A stretch of 8,490 nt of DNA from the NCBI GenBank assembly GCA_030150795.1, contig JASLFF010000175.1, positions 1 to 8,490 on the forward strand. Reading direction: 5' to 3'. Below, piece by piece: positions 1 through 6,613 of this stretch. Numbering within the stretch: the first letter of the stretch is position 1; every line of letters begins with the position of its first letter. Made by a program: the position numbers and the translations under genes. This stretch comes from Terriglobales bacterium (lineage in GTDB: Bacteria > Acidobacteriota > Terriglobia > Terriglobales > Gp1-AA117). Under the pieces are notes generated by a model that was given only the letters and a program-made list of their open reading frames with translations, did not search any database and had not been told where the DNA came from.

Positions 1-897
1 TTGCTTTGGACCAGGACGCAGGAGGCTCTCGAACAGAGCGCTGCTACTTTCAAAAACATCACCAATGATAATCAATCCTTCGCTCCTGGATGGGCCAGCT
101 TGGCGGATTCCTATAATCTCCTAGCGCTACGTGGGTATAAGCCAGCGAAAGAGATGTATCCCCAGGCCAAGGAGGCCGCGGAAAGAGCTATCAAACTTGA
201 TCCCAGCCTGGCTAATGCACACGCTGCGCTGGCTTTGACTTATCTCTACTATGACTTCGACTGGAATGAAGCAGAAAAAGAACTTCGGCGGGCATTGGAA
301 TTGAATCCCAGTTACGCAGAAGCTCACCAGTGGTATGGCCTGTTGCTGTCTGCGCTCAAACGACCCAATGAAGCGCTTCCCCAACTGCAGCTTGCCATAG
401 AACTGGAGCCCCTTTCCCCGACGGTTAATACTGCCCTGGGAGCCGTATATTACCTCGACGGCAAGTATGACCAAGCAATCAACATCTACCAGGATATCCT
501 ACGGAAAGCCAAGACCGACAAAAGCTATTCGAATAAAAAGTATGATGGAACCAAAGAAAACCTTGTTGCTGCATATCTGCAAACAAACCGGTGTGAGGAA
601 GCTGATAAGCTTCTCCGGGAGCTACCCGATGCCAAAGGGGACCTCGCTTATGAGTATGCGGTATGCGGTATGCAAGGCAAGGCCCGCGCTCTTATTCCAG
701 AATTAAAGGATCCTTTTGACCAGGCCAGCGTGTACGCGGCTCTGGGTGACAACAAAGCTGCCTTCAATTCCTTAAATGCCGCATACGAGAACCGGACATA
801 CCACCTTTTTCAACTGGCGGTGGATCCTGAATTTAAGTCTTTACAATCTGATTCCGAATTTCAAGAACAACTTAGACGTATCAAATATCCGATGTAA
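1..897 (+). CDS. TPR-repeat protein, C-terminal part (5' end outside window)
   Basis: The frame is open from the first base, so this is the 3' part of a longer gene; the TTG at base 1 is not a credible start. Of the 298 visible residues, the first 170 hold tetratricopeptide repeats. The clearest are about residues 71-103 (ending ELNP), 105-137 (ending ELEP) and 139-170, with a degenerate repeat near 5-40 and a helix ending KLDP at 63-68. TPRs are helix pairs used for protein-protein contact. The last 30 residues (VDPEFKSLQSDSEFQEQLRR, then a short tail) closely resemble the end of acidobacterial proteins built as a DNA-binding winged helix or a serine/threonine kinase, then a TolB-like or linker region, then TPRs. 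A one-component signalling or regulatory protein is therefore likely, but the N-terminal domain is not visible. It is separated from hppA by about 400 bp with its own promoter, so it is probably not co-transcribed with it. Confidence 0.85.
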   Translation: MLWTRTQEALEQSAATFKNITNDNQSFAPGWASLADSYNLLALRGYKPAKEMYPQAKEAAERAIKLDPSLANAHAALALTYLYYDFDWNEAEKELRRALELNPSYAEAHQWYGLLLSALKRPNEALPQLQLAIELEPLSPTVNTALGAVYYLDGKYDQAINIYQDILRKAKTDKSYSNKKYDGTKENLVAAYLQTNRCEEADKLLRELPDAKGDLAYEYAVCGMQGKARALIPELKDPFDQASVYAALGDNKAAFNSLNAAYENRTYHLFQLAVDPEFKSLQSDSEFQEQLRRIKYPM

Positions 898-1082
898 AGT
901 GTTTGAGGAAAAATTTCAGTTTTTATCGCGGCAGTTCAGTACCGATTAGGCAAGACTTAATTTGTGGATTTCTTGAAAAATTCCATTTTTTGCTCTAAAA
1001 AAATGCTTTTAGCAGGCATGGCTGTACGGATTAAACCGTCTTCTCTATCTTACTTGAGACACTCAGAATCGGGCTTGCGCGA

Positions 1083-1111
1083 TTGATCTTCTTTCCCTAA
1101 CATGTTATAAA
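1083..1111 (+). promoter_or_regulatory. Predicted sigma70-type promoter of hppA
   Basis: A -35 box TTGATC (1083-1088) and a -10 box TATAAA (1106-1111) are separated by exactly 17 bp, matching 4/6 and 5/6 of the consensus. Transcription would start near 1118, giving a leader of about 178 nt before the hppA start codon. It is the best promoter-like pair I found upstream of the pyrophosphatase gene. Confidence 0.55.
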
Positions 1112-1121
1112 AGCGAGTTTT

Positions 1122-1157
1122 ACTGGGACTGGTCCAGTAGGCGGAAGCAGGGGCTTC
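1122..1157 (+). other. Two small hairpins in the hppA leader
   Basis: Two adjacent stem-loops lie just downstream of the predicted transcription start. The first is ACTGG/CCAGT with a 7-nt loop (1122-1138), and the second is GAAGC/GCTTC with loop AGGG (1144-1157). Neither is followed by a U-run, so they are not terminators as written. They could stabilise the mRNA or form part of a larger fold, or be chance; conservation is unknown. Confidence 0.3.
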
Positions 1158-1295
1158 TGCAAGGGCCAGCCAATGGTTCCAACGCGGCCAAGCCTCAAAC
1201 CACTAGTTCTTGATGTGGAAGCGCGATTCGGGAATTGCCGGTAAAACGTGGTTAATCGATAAAAGTCCACATTAGATTCTTTGGAGGATTTACAT

Positions 1296-3884
1296 ATGCA
1301 CACCTGGCTCGCAACGGGCCTGATGGGCCGCGTAATCCGCTCGCGCCGGACCCTGGCGCTGGTGGCCGTGTTGGCCGTTCTAGCATTCGCCCTTCCCGCG
1401 GCATTTGCCCAGCAAGGGCAGGCCGCGCCACCAACTTCGCAGGTTGCCGCTGCCGTGAACCCGCCGACTGGCGCAGCAACCCAAGAAACCGCTCCTGCCA
1501 CGCCAGCGTCAGAATCCGGCGGTGAGGCCAATTTGAAGCTGCCGGACCTGAGCCAGGTTTCGTTCCTGAACGGCATCAACGGCTCCAAGCTGCTCACCAT
1601 CGGACTGATCTTCTGCGCGCTTGGCCTGCTTTTTGGCTTGATGATCTACGTGCAGCTCAAGAACCTGCCAGTCCATCGCTCGATGCGTGAAATTTCCGAG
1701 CTGATCTATGAAACCTGCAAAACCTATTTGATCACGCAGGGCAAGTTCATTTTGATCCTGGAAGCGTTCATCGCCGTAGTCATCGTGCTGTATTTCGGCA
1801 TCCTTCACCACGAATACGGCGCGGCCAAGGTAATCATCATTCTGGCATTCAGCTTGGTGGGCATCATCGGCAGCTACGGCGTAGCATGGTTCGGCATCCG
1901 GGTGAACACGTTTGCCAACTCGCGGACGGCATTTGCCGGGCTGCGCGGCAAGCCCTATCCGATTTATGCGATCCCGCTCAAGGCCGGCATGAGCATTGGC
2001 ATGATGCTGATCAGCGTTGAATTGCTGATCATGCTCTGCATTCTGCTTTTTATTCCGGGTAGCCTTGCAGGGGCCTGCTTCATCGGCTTCGCGATCGGCG
2101 AGTCCCTGGGCGCAGCAGCGCTGCGTATCGCGGGCGGCATCTTCACCAAGATTGCCGACATCGGATCTGACTTGATGAAAATCGTCTTCAAGATCAAAGA
2201 AGACGATGCCCGTAACCCCGGCGTGATCGCAGACTGCACCGGCGACAACGCGGGCGACTCGGTTGGCCCAAGCGCTGACGGATTTGAAACCTACGGCGTG
2301 ACTGGTGTGGCGCTCATCGCTTTCATTCTGGCGGCGGTACACGATCCTGTAGTCCAGGTGCAATTGCTGGTTTGGATCTTTGTCATGCGCATCATGATGC
2401 TGGTGTCCAGCGCGGGTTCGTATTTCATCAATGAGGCCGTGGCCAAGGCTCGCTACGGGAACTCGGACCACATGAACTTTGAAACGCCGCTGACGTCACT
2501 GGTGTGGCTCACGTCTATCGTTTCCATCGTTCTTACTTTCGTCGTATCCAAGATGATGATCCCCACGCTGGGCGGCGATGCTACGTTGTGGTGGAAGCTG
2601 GCCTCAATCATCTCGTGCGGCACGCTGGCCGGGGCCATCATTCCTGAACTGGTCAAGGTATTCACCTTGATGAGTTCCAGCCACGTGAAAGAAATCGTGA
2701 CGTCCTCAGAAGAAGGCGGCCCGTCACTCAACATCCTCTCCGGCCTGGTGGCCGGCAACTTCTCCGGGTACTGGCTGGGCCTGAGCATGGTCATCCTGAT
2801 GGCCGTCGCGTTCTACGTCAGCACCATGGGCCTGGGCGCCACTATGCTTGCGCCCGCGGTCTTCGCATTCGGCCTGGTGGCCTTCGGCTTCCTCGGCATG
2901 GGTCCAGTGACGATTGCCGTGGATTCCTACGGCCCGGTCACGGACAATGCGCAATCGGTGTACGAACTCTCATTGATTGAGCAAGTGCCCAACATTGCGT
3001 CAGAGCTGAAAAAAGACTTCAGTTTTGACGTGAAGTTTGACCGCGCCAAGGATCTGTTGGAAGAAAATGACGGCGCTGGCAATACGTTCAAAGCCACAGC
3101 CAAGCCGGTCCTGATCGGCACTGCGGTGGTGGGCGCGACGACGATGATTTTCTCCATCATGATGAGCCTGACCAACGGATTGAAAGAGAACACGGACAAG
3201 CTCTCGCTACTGCACGCTCCGTTTGTTCTTGGTCTGATCACCGGCGGCGCCATCATCTACTGGTTCACTGGCGCCTCCATCCAGGCGGTCACGACTGGGG
3301 CTTACCGCGCGGTTGAGTTCATCAAACGCAACATCAAACTGGAAGGCGCGACGAAAGCCTCAGTGGAAGACAGCAAGAAAGTGGTTGAGATCTGCACCAA
3401 GTACGCGCAGAAAGGAATGTTCAATATCTTCTTGACGGTTTTCTTTGCCACGCTGGCCTTCGCTTTCGCTGAACCCTACTTCTTTATCGGCTATTTGATC
3501 TCCATTGCCATCTTCGGCTTGTACCAGGCCATCTTCATGGCCAATGCCGGCGGCGCATGGGACAACGCCAAGAAAGTGGTGGAAGTGGTGCTGAAGCAGA
3601 AGGGCACGCCGCTGCACGACGCAACCGTGGTCGGCGATACGGTGGGCGATCCGTTCAAGGACACATCTTCGGTGGCCATGAACCCAATCATCAAGTTCAC
3701 CACACTTTTCGGACTCCTTGCGGTATCCCTGGCGGTAAAGATGAGCAAGGAAGGCGGCCCAACCACAATTCTTGCGGTCGTGTTCTTCCTGGTGTCTGTG
3801 TTCTTTGTGTGGCGTTCGTTCTACGGAATGCGGATTGGCACGGAGAAAGACGCTCAGGCTGCCAAGGCCAAGAGCGCATCCTAA
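1296..3884 (+). CDS. hppA: Membrane-bound proton-translocating pyrophosphatase (divergent H+-PPase)
   Basis: This integral membrane pump hydrolyses pyrophosphate to phosphate and uses the energy to move H+ out of the cytoplasm. The ATG at 1296 is chosen because GGAGG (1283-1287) lies 8 nt upstream; an in-frame TTG at 1281 overlaps that site. The product is 862 aa, longer than the usual 660-770. Residues 1-38 look like a cleavable signal peptide (AFA before Gln39). An Ala/Pro-rich linker to about residue 98 follows, then about 16 hydrophobic segments.

The catalytic signatures are complete: R277, K285, D288 and D292; E302 of EDDARNP; D313/D317/D321 in the DxxxDxxxD run; D550 of GPVTDN; N596 and K603; DNAKK at 756-760; and D785, K788, D789 in GDPFKD. 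Lys599 in GNTFK sits at the position that confers K+ independence. Motifs such as CTGDNAGDSVG and a longer segment before GNT place it with the divergent, Na+-regulated H+-PPase branch rather than the canonical one. That subfamily placement is from memory of the family. A terminator follows. Confidence 0.96.
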   Translation: MHTWLATGLMGRVIRSRRTLALVAVLAVLAFALPAAFAQQGQAAPPTSQVAAAVNPPTGAATQETAPATPASESGGEANLKLPDLSQVSFLNGINGSKLLTIGLIFCALGLLFGLMIYVQLKNLPVHRSMREISELIYETCKTYLITQGKFILILEAFIAVVIVLYFGILHHEYGAAKVIIILAFSLVGIIGSYGVAWFGIRVNTFANSRTAFAGLRGKPYPIYAIPLKAGMSIGMMLISVELLIMLCILLFIPGSLAGACFIGFAIGESLGAAALRIAGGIFTKIADIGSDLMKIVFKIKEDDARNPGVIADCTGDNAGDSVGPSADGFETYGVTGVALIAFILAAVHDPVVQVQLLVWIFVMRIMMLVSSAGSYFINEAVAKARYGNSDHMNFETPLTSLVWLTSIVSIVLTFVVSKMMIPTLGGDATLWWKLASIISCGTLAGAIIPELVKVFTLMSSSHVKEIVTSSEEGGPSLNILSGLVAGNFSGYWLGLSMVILMAVAFYVSTMGLGATMLAPAVFAFGLVAFGFLGMGPVTIAVDSYGPVTDNAQSVYELSLIEQVPNIASELKKDFSFDVKFDRAKDLLEENDGAGNTFKATAKPVLIGTAVVGATTMIFSIMMSLTNGLKENTDKLSLLHAPFVLGLITGGAIIYWFTGASIQAVTTGAYRAVEFIKRNIKLEGATKASVEDSKKVVEICTKYAQKGMFNIFLTVFFATLAFAFAEPYFFIGYLISIAIFGLYQAIFMANAGGAWDNAKKVVEVVLKQKGTPLHDATVVGDTVGDPFKDTSSVAMNPIIKFTTLFGLLAVSLAVKMSKEGGPTTILAVVFFLVSVFFVWRSFYGMRIGTEKDAQAAKAKSAS

Positions 3885-3901
3885 CGCGTTTTACACATAA
3901 C

Positions 3902-3931
3902 AAGCCCGCCGGCAAATCGGCGGGCTTTTTT
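3902..3931 (+). terminator. Rho-independent terminator of hppA
   Basis: A perfect 10-bp stem, AAGCCCGCCG (3902-3911) pairing with CGGCGGGCTT (3918-3927), closes a 6-nt loop GCAAAT and runs into six T residues (3926-3931). It lies 17 nt after the hppA stop codon and before the convergent gene. On the minus strand the hairpin is followed only by TTGTTATGT, so it may weakly stop the opposing transcript too. Confidence 0.93.
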
Positions 3932-3949
3932 ATTGCGCGCTATTCAATA

Positions 3950-4333
3950 TCAATGCGGATAGGCCGGAACCGGCGTGGGTATTTCCTGCTTTACCGGCGG
4001 TCCCACGGATTCCTTCATCTTCTCTTTTACTTTTTTCGCCAGCTTTTCCACTTCCTCGGCTTTATGGATCACGTCGAGCGACAACAGATTTTCGTTCGTT
4101 TTGTCGACTGCGGCTTTCAGCTCAGTGGCAAGTTGAAACAACTTATCGGTCTCGTCGCGAATGTCCTGCTGCCTTTTTTTGTTGGCTTCGCGCGCCATGC
4201 GTTCCTGCATTTCTTTTTGCGACGGGTCCTGCCGAGTTTCAACCTGCGGACCGGCGGGCGAAGGTGTCGCGGCTAAAAGTGTGCCGCACATGACCAGGCC
4301 AAAACTGGCAGCTATGATTGTTTTTCCAAACAC
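3950..4333 (-). CDS. Small secreted helical protein, paralogue A
   Basis: I do not recognise a named family. The 127-aa product starts with GTG at 4333. An AGAGGT-type ribosome site (4341-4346 on the plus strand, read in reverse) sits 7 nt upstream of the GTG, and an in-frame stop lies just beyond, so a much longer form is excluded. Residues 1-22 form a signal peptide (K4, hydrophobic stretch to LLAA). A Pro/Gly-rich spacer follows, then a highly charged, probably alpha-helical or coiled-coil segment (about 36-108), and a Pro-rich tail.

Residues 46-108 align without gaps to residues 49-111 of the neighbouring minus-strand gene, with 22 of 63 identical and a shared KAxEVEKLA core, so the two are diverged duplicates. 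The product is probably periplasmic or surface-exposed. A TATAAT at 4379-4374 (minus strand) suggests it has its own promoter. The gene converges with hppA. Confidence 0.82.
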   Translation of the reverse strand: MFGKTIIAASFGLVMCGTLLAATPSPAGPQVETRQDPSQKEMQERMAREANKKRQQDIRDETDKLFQLATELKAAVDKTNENLLSLDVIHKAEEVEKLAKKVKEKMKESVGPPVKQEIPTPVPAYPH

Positions 4334-4373
4334 AAAAATGACCTCTTCCAGGAGTTTTTAGGACTTAGCCGCG

Positions 4374-4379
4374 ATTATA
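4374..4379 (-). promoter_or_regulatory. Predicted -10 box for paralogue A
   Basis: On the minus strand the sequence reads CTATAAT with a perfect TATAAT. Transcription would begin near 4367, leaving a leader of about 34 nt that includes the ribosome site before the GTG start at 4333. No convincing -35 box is visible at 16-18 bp spacing. The flanking C matches the CTATAAT form seen twice in the divergent promoter nearby. Confidence 0.4.
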
Positions 4380-4422
4380 GAAGCTATCTCCCAGGCATCG
4401 CGCTCCCGTGGAATGCAGATAG

Positions 4423-4782
4423 TCAATGAGCACCAACCTTGAGCATCCTCTCATTCAGGCGATTGCGAACTCTTCTGGCCAGCTTCTCCACTTCTTTGGC
4501 CTTCTGCACGGCTTCCGGCGGCAGCCCTGGTCCGTCAGCGGCTTCAGCATATTGCTTCAATTCGGCTGCCAGGGAAACCATCTTCTGTGTGTCCGCGGTA
4601 TTTTCCAGTTGCATCCGTTCGTTTGCTTCTTTTTGGCACAGCAGTTCGAGCCGTTGCTCCACGCCAGGGTTAATGTTCGGAATATTGATCTGGTTGACAG
4701 GCACCGCACCAGAGCCGCCGGCTTCCATCGCGGTCAGGGAAAAACAAAGACACAGGCATACCAGTACAGGTCTAACCCGCAT
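4423..4782 (-). CDS. Small secreted helical protein, paralogue B
   Basis: The function is unknown. I place the start at the ATG at 4782, preceded by GGGGG with 4 nt spacing and a predicted transcription start near 4805, giving 119 aa. A TTG in frame at 4797 would add five residues but has no ribosome site. Residues 1-19 are a signal peptide with an unusual Cys-rich core (C9, C11, C13). No canonical lipobox is present. A Gly/Asn/Pro-containing spacer (about 21-40) leads into a charged helical region (41-115), interrupted by a GPGLPP turn at 84-89.

The helical region matches paralogue A (22 of 63 identities, ungapped), including EAN, AxELK and KAxEVEKLA. An extra Cys (C49) lies at the start of the shared region. 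The two genes lie in the same direction, 89 bp apart, and each seems to have its own -10 box. An extracytoplasmic structural or chaperone-like role is possible but unproven. Confidence 0.82.
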   Translation of the reverse strand: MRVRPVLVCLCLCFSLTAMEAGGSGAVPVNQINIPNINPGVEQRLELLCQKEANERMQLENTADTQKMVSLAAELKQYAEAADGPGLPPEAVQKAKEVEKLARRVRNRLNERMLKVGAH

Positions 4783-4811
4783 AATGCCCCCACGCAAAAA
4801 ACAGTGGCGGC

Positions 4812-4841
4812 ATTATAGGCCAGATTTCCCTCGGCTATAAT
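4812..4841. promoter_or_regulatory. Mirror-image divergent promoter
   Basis: Two perfect TATAAT boxes face away from each other: plus strand 4836-4841 (towards the MscS gene) and minus strand 4817-4812 (towards paralogue B). The arms ATTATAG (4812-4818) and CTATAAT (4835-4841) form an exact 7-bp inverted repeat 16 bp apart. With a 17-bp spacer, each promoter would use TTATAG, the edge of the other one's -10, as its -35 box. That is a weak match to TTGACA. The two start sites would be near 4848 (+) and 4805 (-). Confidence 0.5.
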
Positions 4842-4855
4842 CCAGAATTAATCGA

Positions 4856-5734
4856 ATGGAAGAAAAATTCAGTAATATCTGGCACGAGTGGCACAACTAT
4901 CTGGTTGCATGGACGCGCGATCGCGCTCCCAAGCTGCTGGTGATCCTGGTAATGGCGTTTATTTTTGTGCGCCTGCTGGGATTAATCACTCGCAAGCTGG
5001 TGGCGCTCGCTGAGAAAAGCTCTCATGGGCCAGTCCGGGCACAGCAGGTTCGCACTATCACCGGAGTGGTCCGCAGCGTAGGCGTCTTTTTGATTGTGTT
5101 CTTCACGGGCATGACCGCGCTGAAAGACGCTTTCAACATCAATATTGAGCCTCTACTGGCCAGTGCTGGCATTGTCGGCTTGGCCATCGGTTTTGGCGCG
5201 CAGACGCTGGTCAAAGATGTGATCAACGGATTCTTCATCTTGATTGAAGACCAGTTTGAGGTTGGAGACACCATCCGCGCAGCGGGCGTGACCGGAGCGG
5301 TGGAAGAAATCACCATGCGCCGCACAACGATGCGCGACAGCGACGGAACCCTGCACATCGTGCCTAACAGCGCGATTCAAATTGTCAGCAACATGACGCG
5401 TGATTGGTCTCAGGTGACGCTGCACGTGGCAGCCGACTACAGCGAAAATAGCGATCGAATAGTGGAACTGCTGCAGGATTTGGCAAAAGATTTTTATAAC
5501 GATCCGGCCTTCAAGGATGACGTGGTGGCAGAGCCACAAGTCCCGGGCATTGAGCGAGTACGGGGCAATGAAGTGGATTATCTGATGCTGGTCAAAGTAC
5601 GTCCGGGCAAGCAATACAACGTGGCGCGGGAGCTGCGCCGCAGGATCAAAGTGTGCTTTGAAAAAAACAACATCAAGGCCGGCGCACCCGCACAGGTTTA
5701 CATTGGGCAAATGCCGGCGAGTGACAAGAAATAG
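4856..5734 (+). CDS. MscS-family small-conductance mechanosensitive channel
   Basis: This inner-membrane channel opens under membrane tension and releases solutes during hypo-osmotic shock. At 292 aa it is close to the size of the minimal MscS type. Hydrophobic segments are seen at about 28-45 (TM1), 70-88 (TM2) and 99-130 (pore-lining TM3). The pore helix carries the small-residue pattern ASAGIVGLAIGFGAQ (102-116), and then NGFFILIEDQFEVGD (124-138), the hallmark entry to the cytoplasmic beta domain. RRTTMRDSDGTLHIVPNS (155-172) matches the MscS TTMRxxDGxxxxxPN signature. The rest forms the alpha/beta vestibule.

The ATG at 4856 has no visible Shine-Dalgarno sequence and lies only about 8 nt from the predicted transcription start, so translation may be almost leaderless. 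The next in-frame ATG would delete TM1. The gene ends 12 nt before the SDR gene, so the two probably form an operon. Confidence 0.95.
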   Translation: MEEKFSNIWHEWHNYLVAWTRDRAPKLLVILVMAFIFVRLLGLITRKLVALAEKSSHGPVRAQQVRTITGVVRSVGVFLIVFFTGMTALKDAFNINIEPLLASAGIVGLAIGFGAQTLVKDVINGFFILIEDQFEVGDTIRAAGVTGAVEEITMRRTTMRDSDGTLHIVPNSAIQIVSNMTRDWSQVTLHVAADYSENSDRIVELLQDLAKDFYNDPAFKDDVVAEPQVPGIERVRGNEVDYLMLVKVRPGKQYNVARELRRRIKVCFEKNNIKAGAPAQVYIGQMPASDKK

Positions 5735-5746
5735 ACAGGGGAAGAC

Positions 5747-6535
5747 ATGGATCTTGGACTGAAAGGCCGAGGCGTAATCGTAGCCGCATCAAGCCAGGGA
5801 ATCGGGCTGGCGACTGCGGAAGCATTCGCTCGCGAAGGCGCTCAGGTGGCAATGTGCGCTCGCACGGAAAAGAACCTCGTCGAGGCCGCTGATAAACTGC
5901 GCAGCCAGACCGGCGCGGAAGTTTATGCTGAAGCTCTTGACGTCACCGACGCCAACGCCATCCAGCGCTTCACCGAGCAGGTGGCAAAGCGGTTCGGACG
6001 GATCGATGTATGCGTAGCCAACGCTGGAGGCCCTCCGGCCAAAAATTTCCTTTCGATTTCTGCCGACGAATGGCATAAAGCCGTTGACCTTAACCTTATG
6101 AGTACAGTGCATCTGGCCAAGGCGGTAATTCCCTACATGCAACGCCATCGCTGGGGCCGAATCATTACCATCACCTCGATTTCCGTAAAACAGCCCATCG
6201 CCGATCTGGTGCTTTCGAATTCGGTCCGCGCGGCGGTTGTTGGACTGGTTAAGAGCCTCTCGAATGAGTTCGGCAAAGACGGGATACTGGTCAATAACGT
6301 CGTGCCAGGGTACACGGCGACGGAGCGGCTGCAGGAGCTGGCGCAGGTCCGCGCCCTTGCCGCAGGCAGGTCACCCCAGGAGATATGCGATGCATGGGCC
6401 TCTGAAACGCCAGTAAGACGCCTGGGCAATCCCAAAGAAATCGCAGACGTTATCCTGTGGCTGGCCTCGGAACGAGCCTCCTATGTAACCGGGCAGACCA
6501 TTCTGGCCGACGGTGGCATCTACCGGGGACTGTAG
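5747..6535 (+). CDS. SDR-family protein with altered catalytic residues (FabG-like)
   Basis: This cytoplasmic Rossmann-fold protein of 262 aa has the length and layout of a classical short-chain dehydrogenase/reductase of the 3-oxoacyl-ACP reductase type. AGGGGA (5737-5742) supports the ATG at 5747.

The classical motifs are modified. The cofactor loop TGxxxGIG reads AASSQGIG (13-20). The structural motif ANAG is kept (91-94), as are catalytic Asn116 (DLNLMS) and Ser144. The catalytic YxxxK, however, reads SNSVR: Ser157 stands in place of Tyr and Arg161 in place of Lys. The 13-residue Ser144-to-157 spacing and the following AAVVGL confirm the alignment. The end, YVTGQTILADGG (246-257), is standard.

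The same departure occurs in a known BKR-like, SDR-like subgroup lacking the full tetrad (from memory), so this looks like a variant subfamily rather than a decayed gene. The substrate is unknown. It is probably co-transcribed with the MscS gene. Confidence 0.92.
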   Translation: MDLGLKGRGVIVAASSQGIGLATAEAFAREGAQVAMCARTEKNLVEAADKLRSQTGAEVYAEALDVTDANAIQRFTEQVAKRFGRIDVCVANAGGPPAKNFLSISADEWHKAVDLNLMSTVHLAKAVIPYMQRHRWGRIITITSISVKQPIADLVLSNSVRAAVVGLVKSLSNEFGKDGILVNNVVPGYTATERLQELAQVRALAAGRSPQEICDAWASETPVRRLGNPKEIADVILWLASERASYVTGQTILADGGIYRGL

Positions 6536-6613
6536 CGACTCTGCTGTTCCCAAAACAGAACTGCGGCTACCCAAAATCGGCTGGGAAGTGCTCATCCTGA
6601 CATCTGAGAACCT

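Larger units (their letters stand above)
898..1295 (+). other. Intergenic region with hppA promoter and leader
   Basis: No gene of convincing size is present in these 398 bp. The first part (about 898-1020) is AT-rich and contains an A/T-rich imperfect hairpin at 991-1014 (TGCT, CT bulge, AAAA, then TTTTAGCA), but no classical GC-stem terminator follows the TPR gene. The second part carries a promoter at 1083-1111 and a long untranslated leader of hppA with two small hairpins. I do not recognise a known riboswitch in it. Confidence 0.6.

Noticed and set aside
991..1014. Possible terminator after the TPR gene
   Set aside because: The stem is only A/T-rich with a two-base bulge (TGCT-CT-AAAA against TTTTAGCA) and lacks a following T-run, so it does not meet the usual pattern.
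1118..1295. Known riboswitch (for example fluoride or c-di-GMP type) in the hppA leader
   Set aside because: I looked for the characteristic conserved cores and did not recognise any; only short generic hairpins are visible.
1509..2471. 320-codon open frame (-) inside hppA
   Set aside because: It lies fully antisense to a strongly conserved gene; the product is His/Asp/Gln-rich with no recognisable motif, typical of the complement of a GC-rich membrane protein gene.
3557..4276. 239-codon open frame (+) spanning the end of hppA, the terminator and paralogue A
   Set aside because: It reads through a strong terminator, overlaps two supported genes and shows no protein family features.
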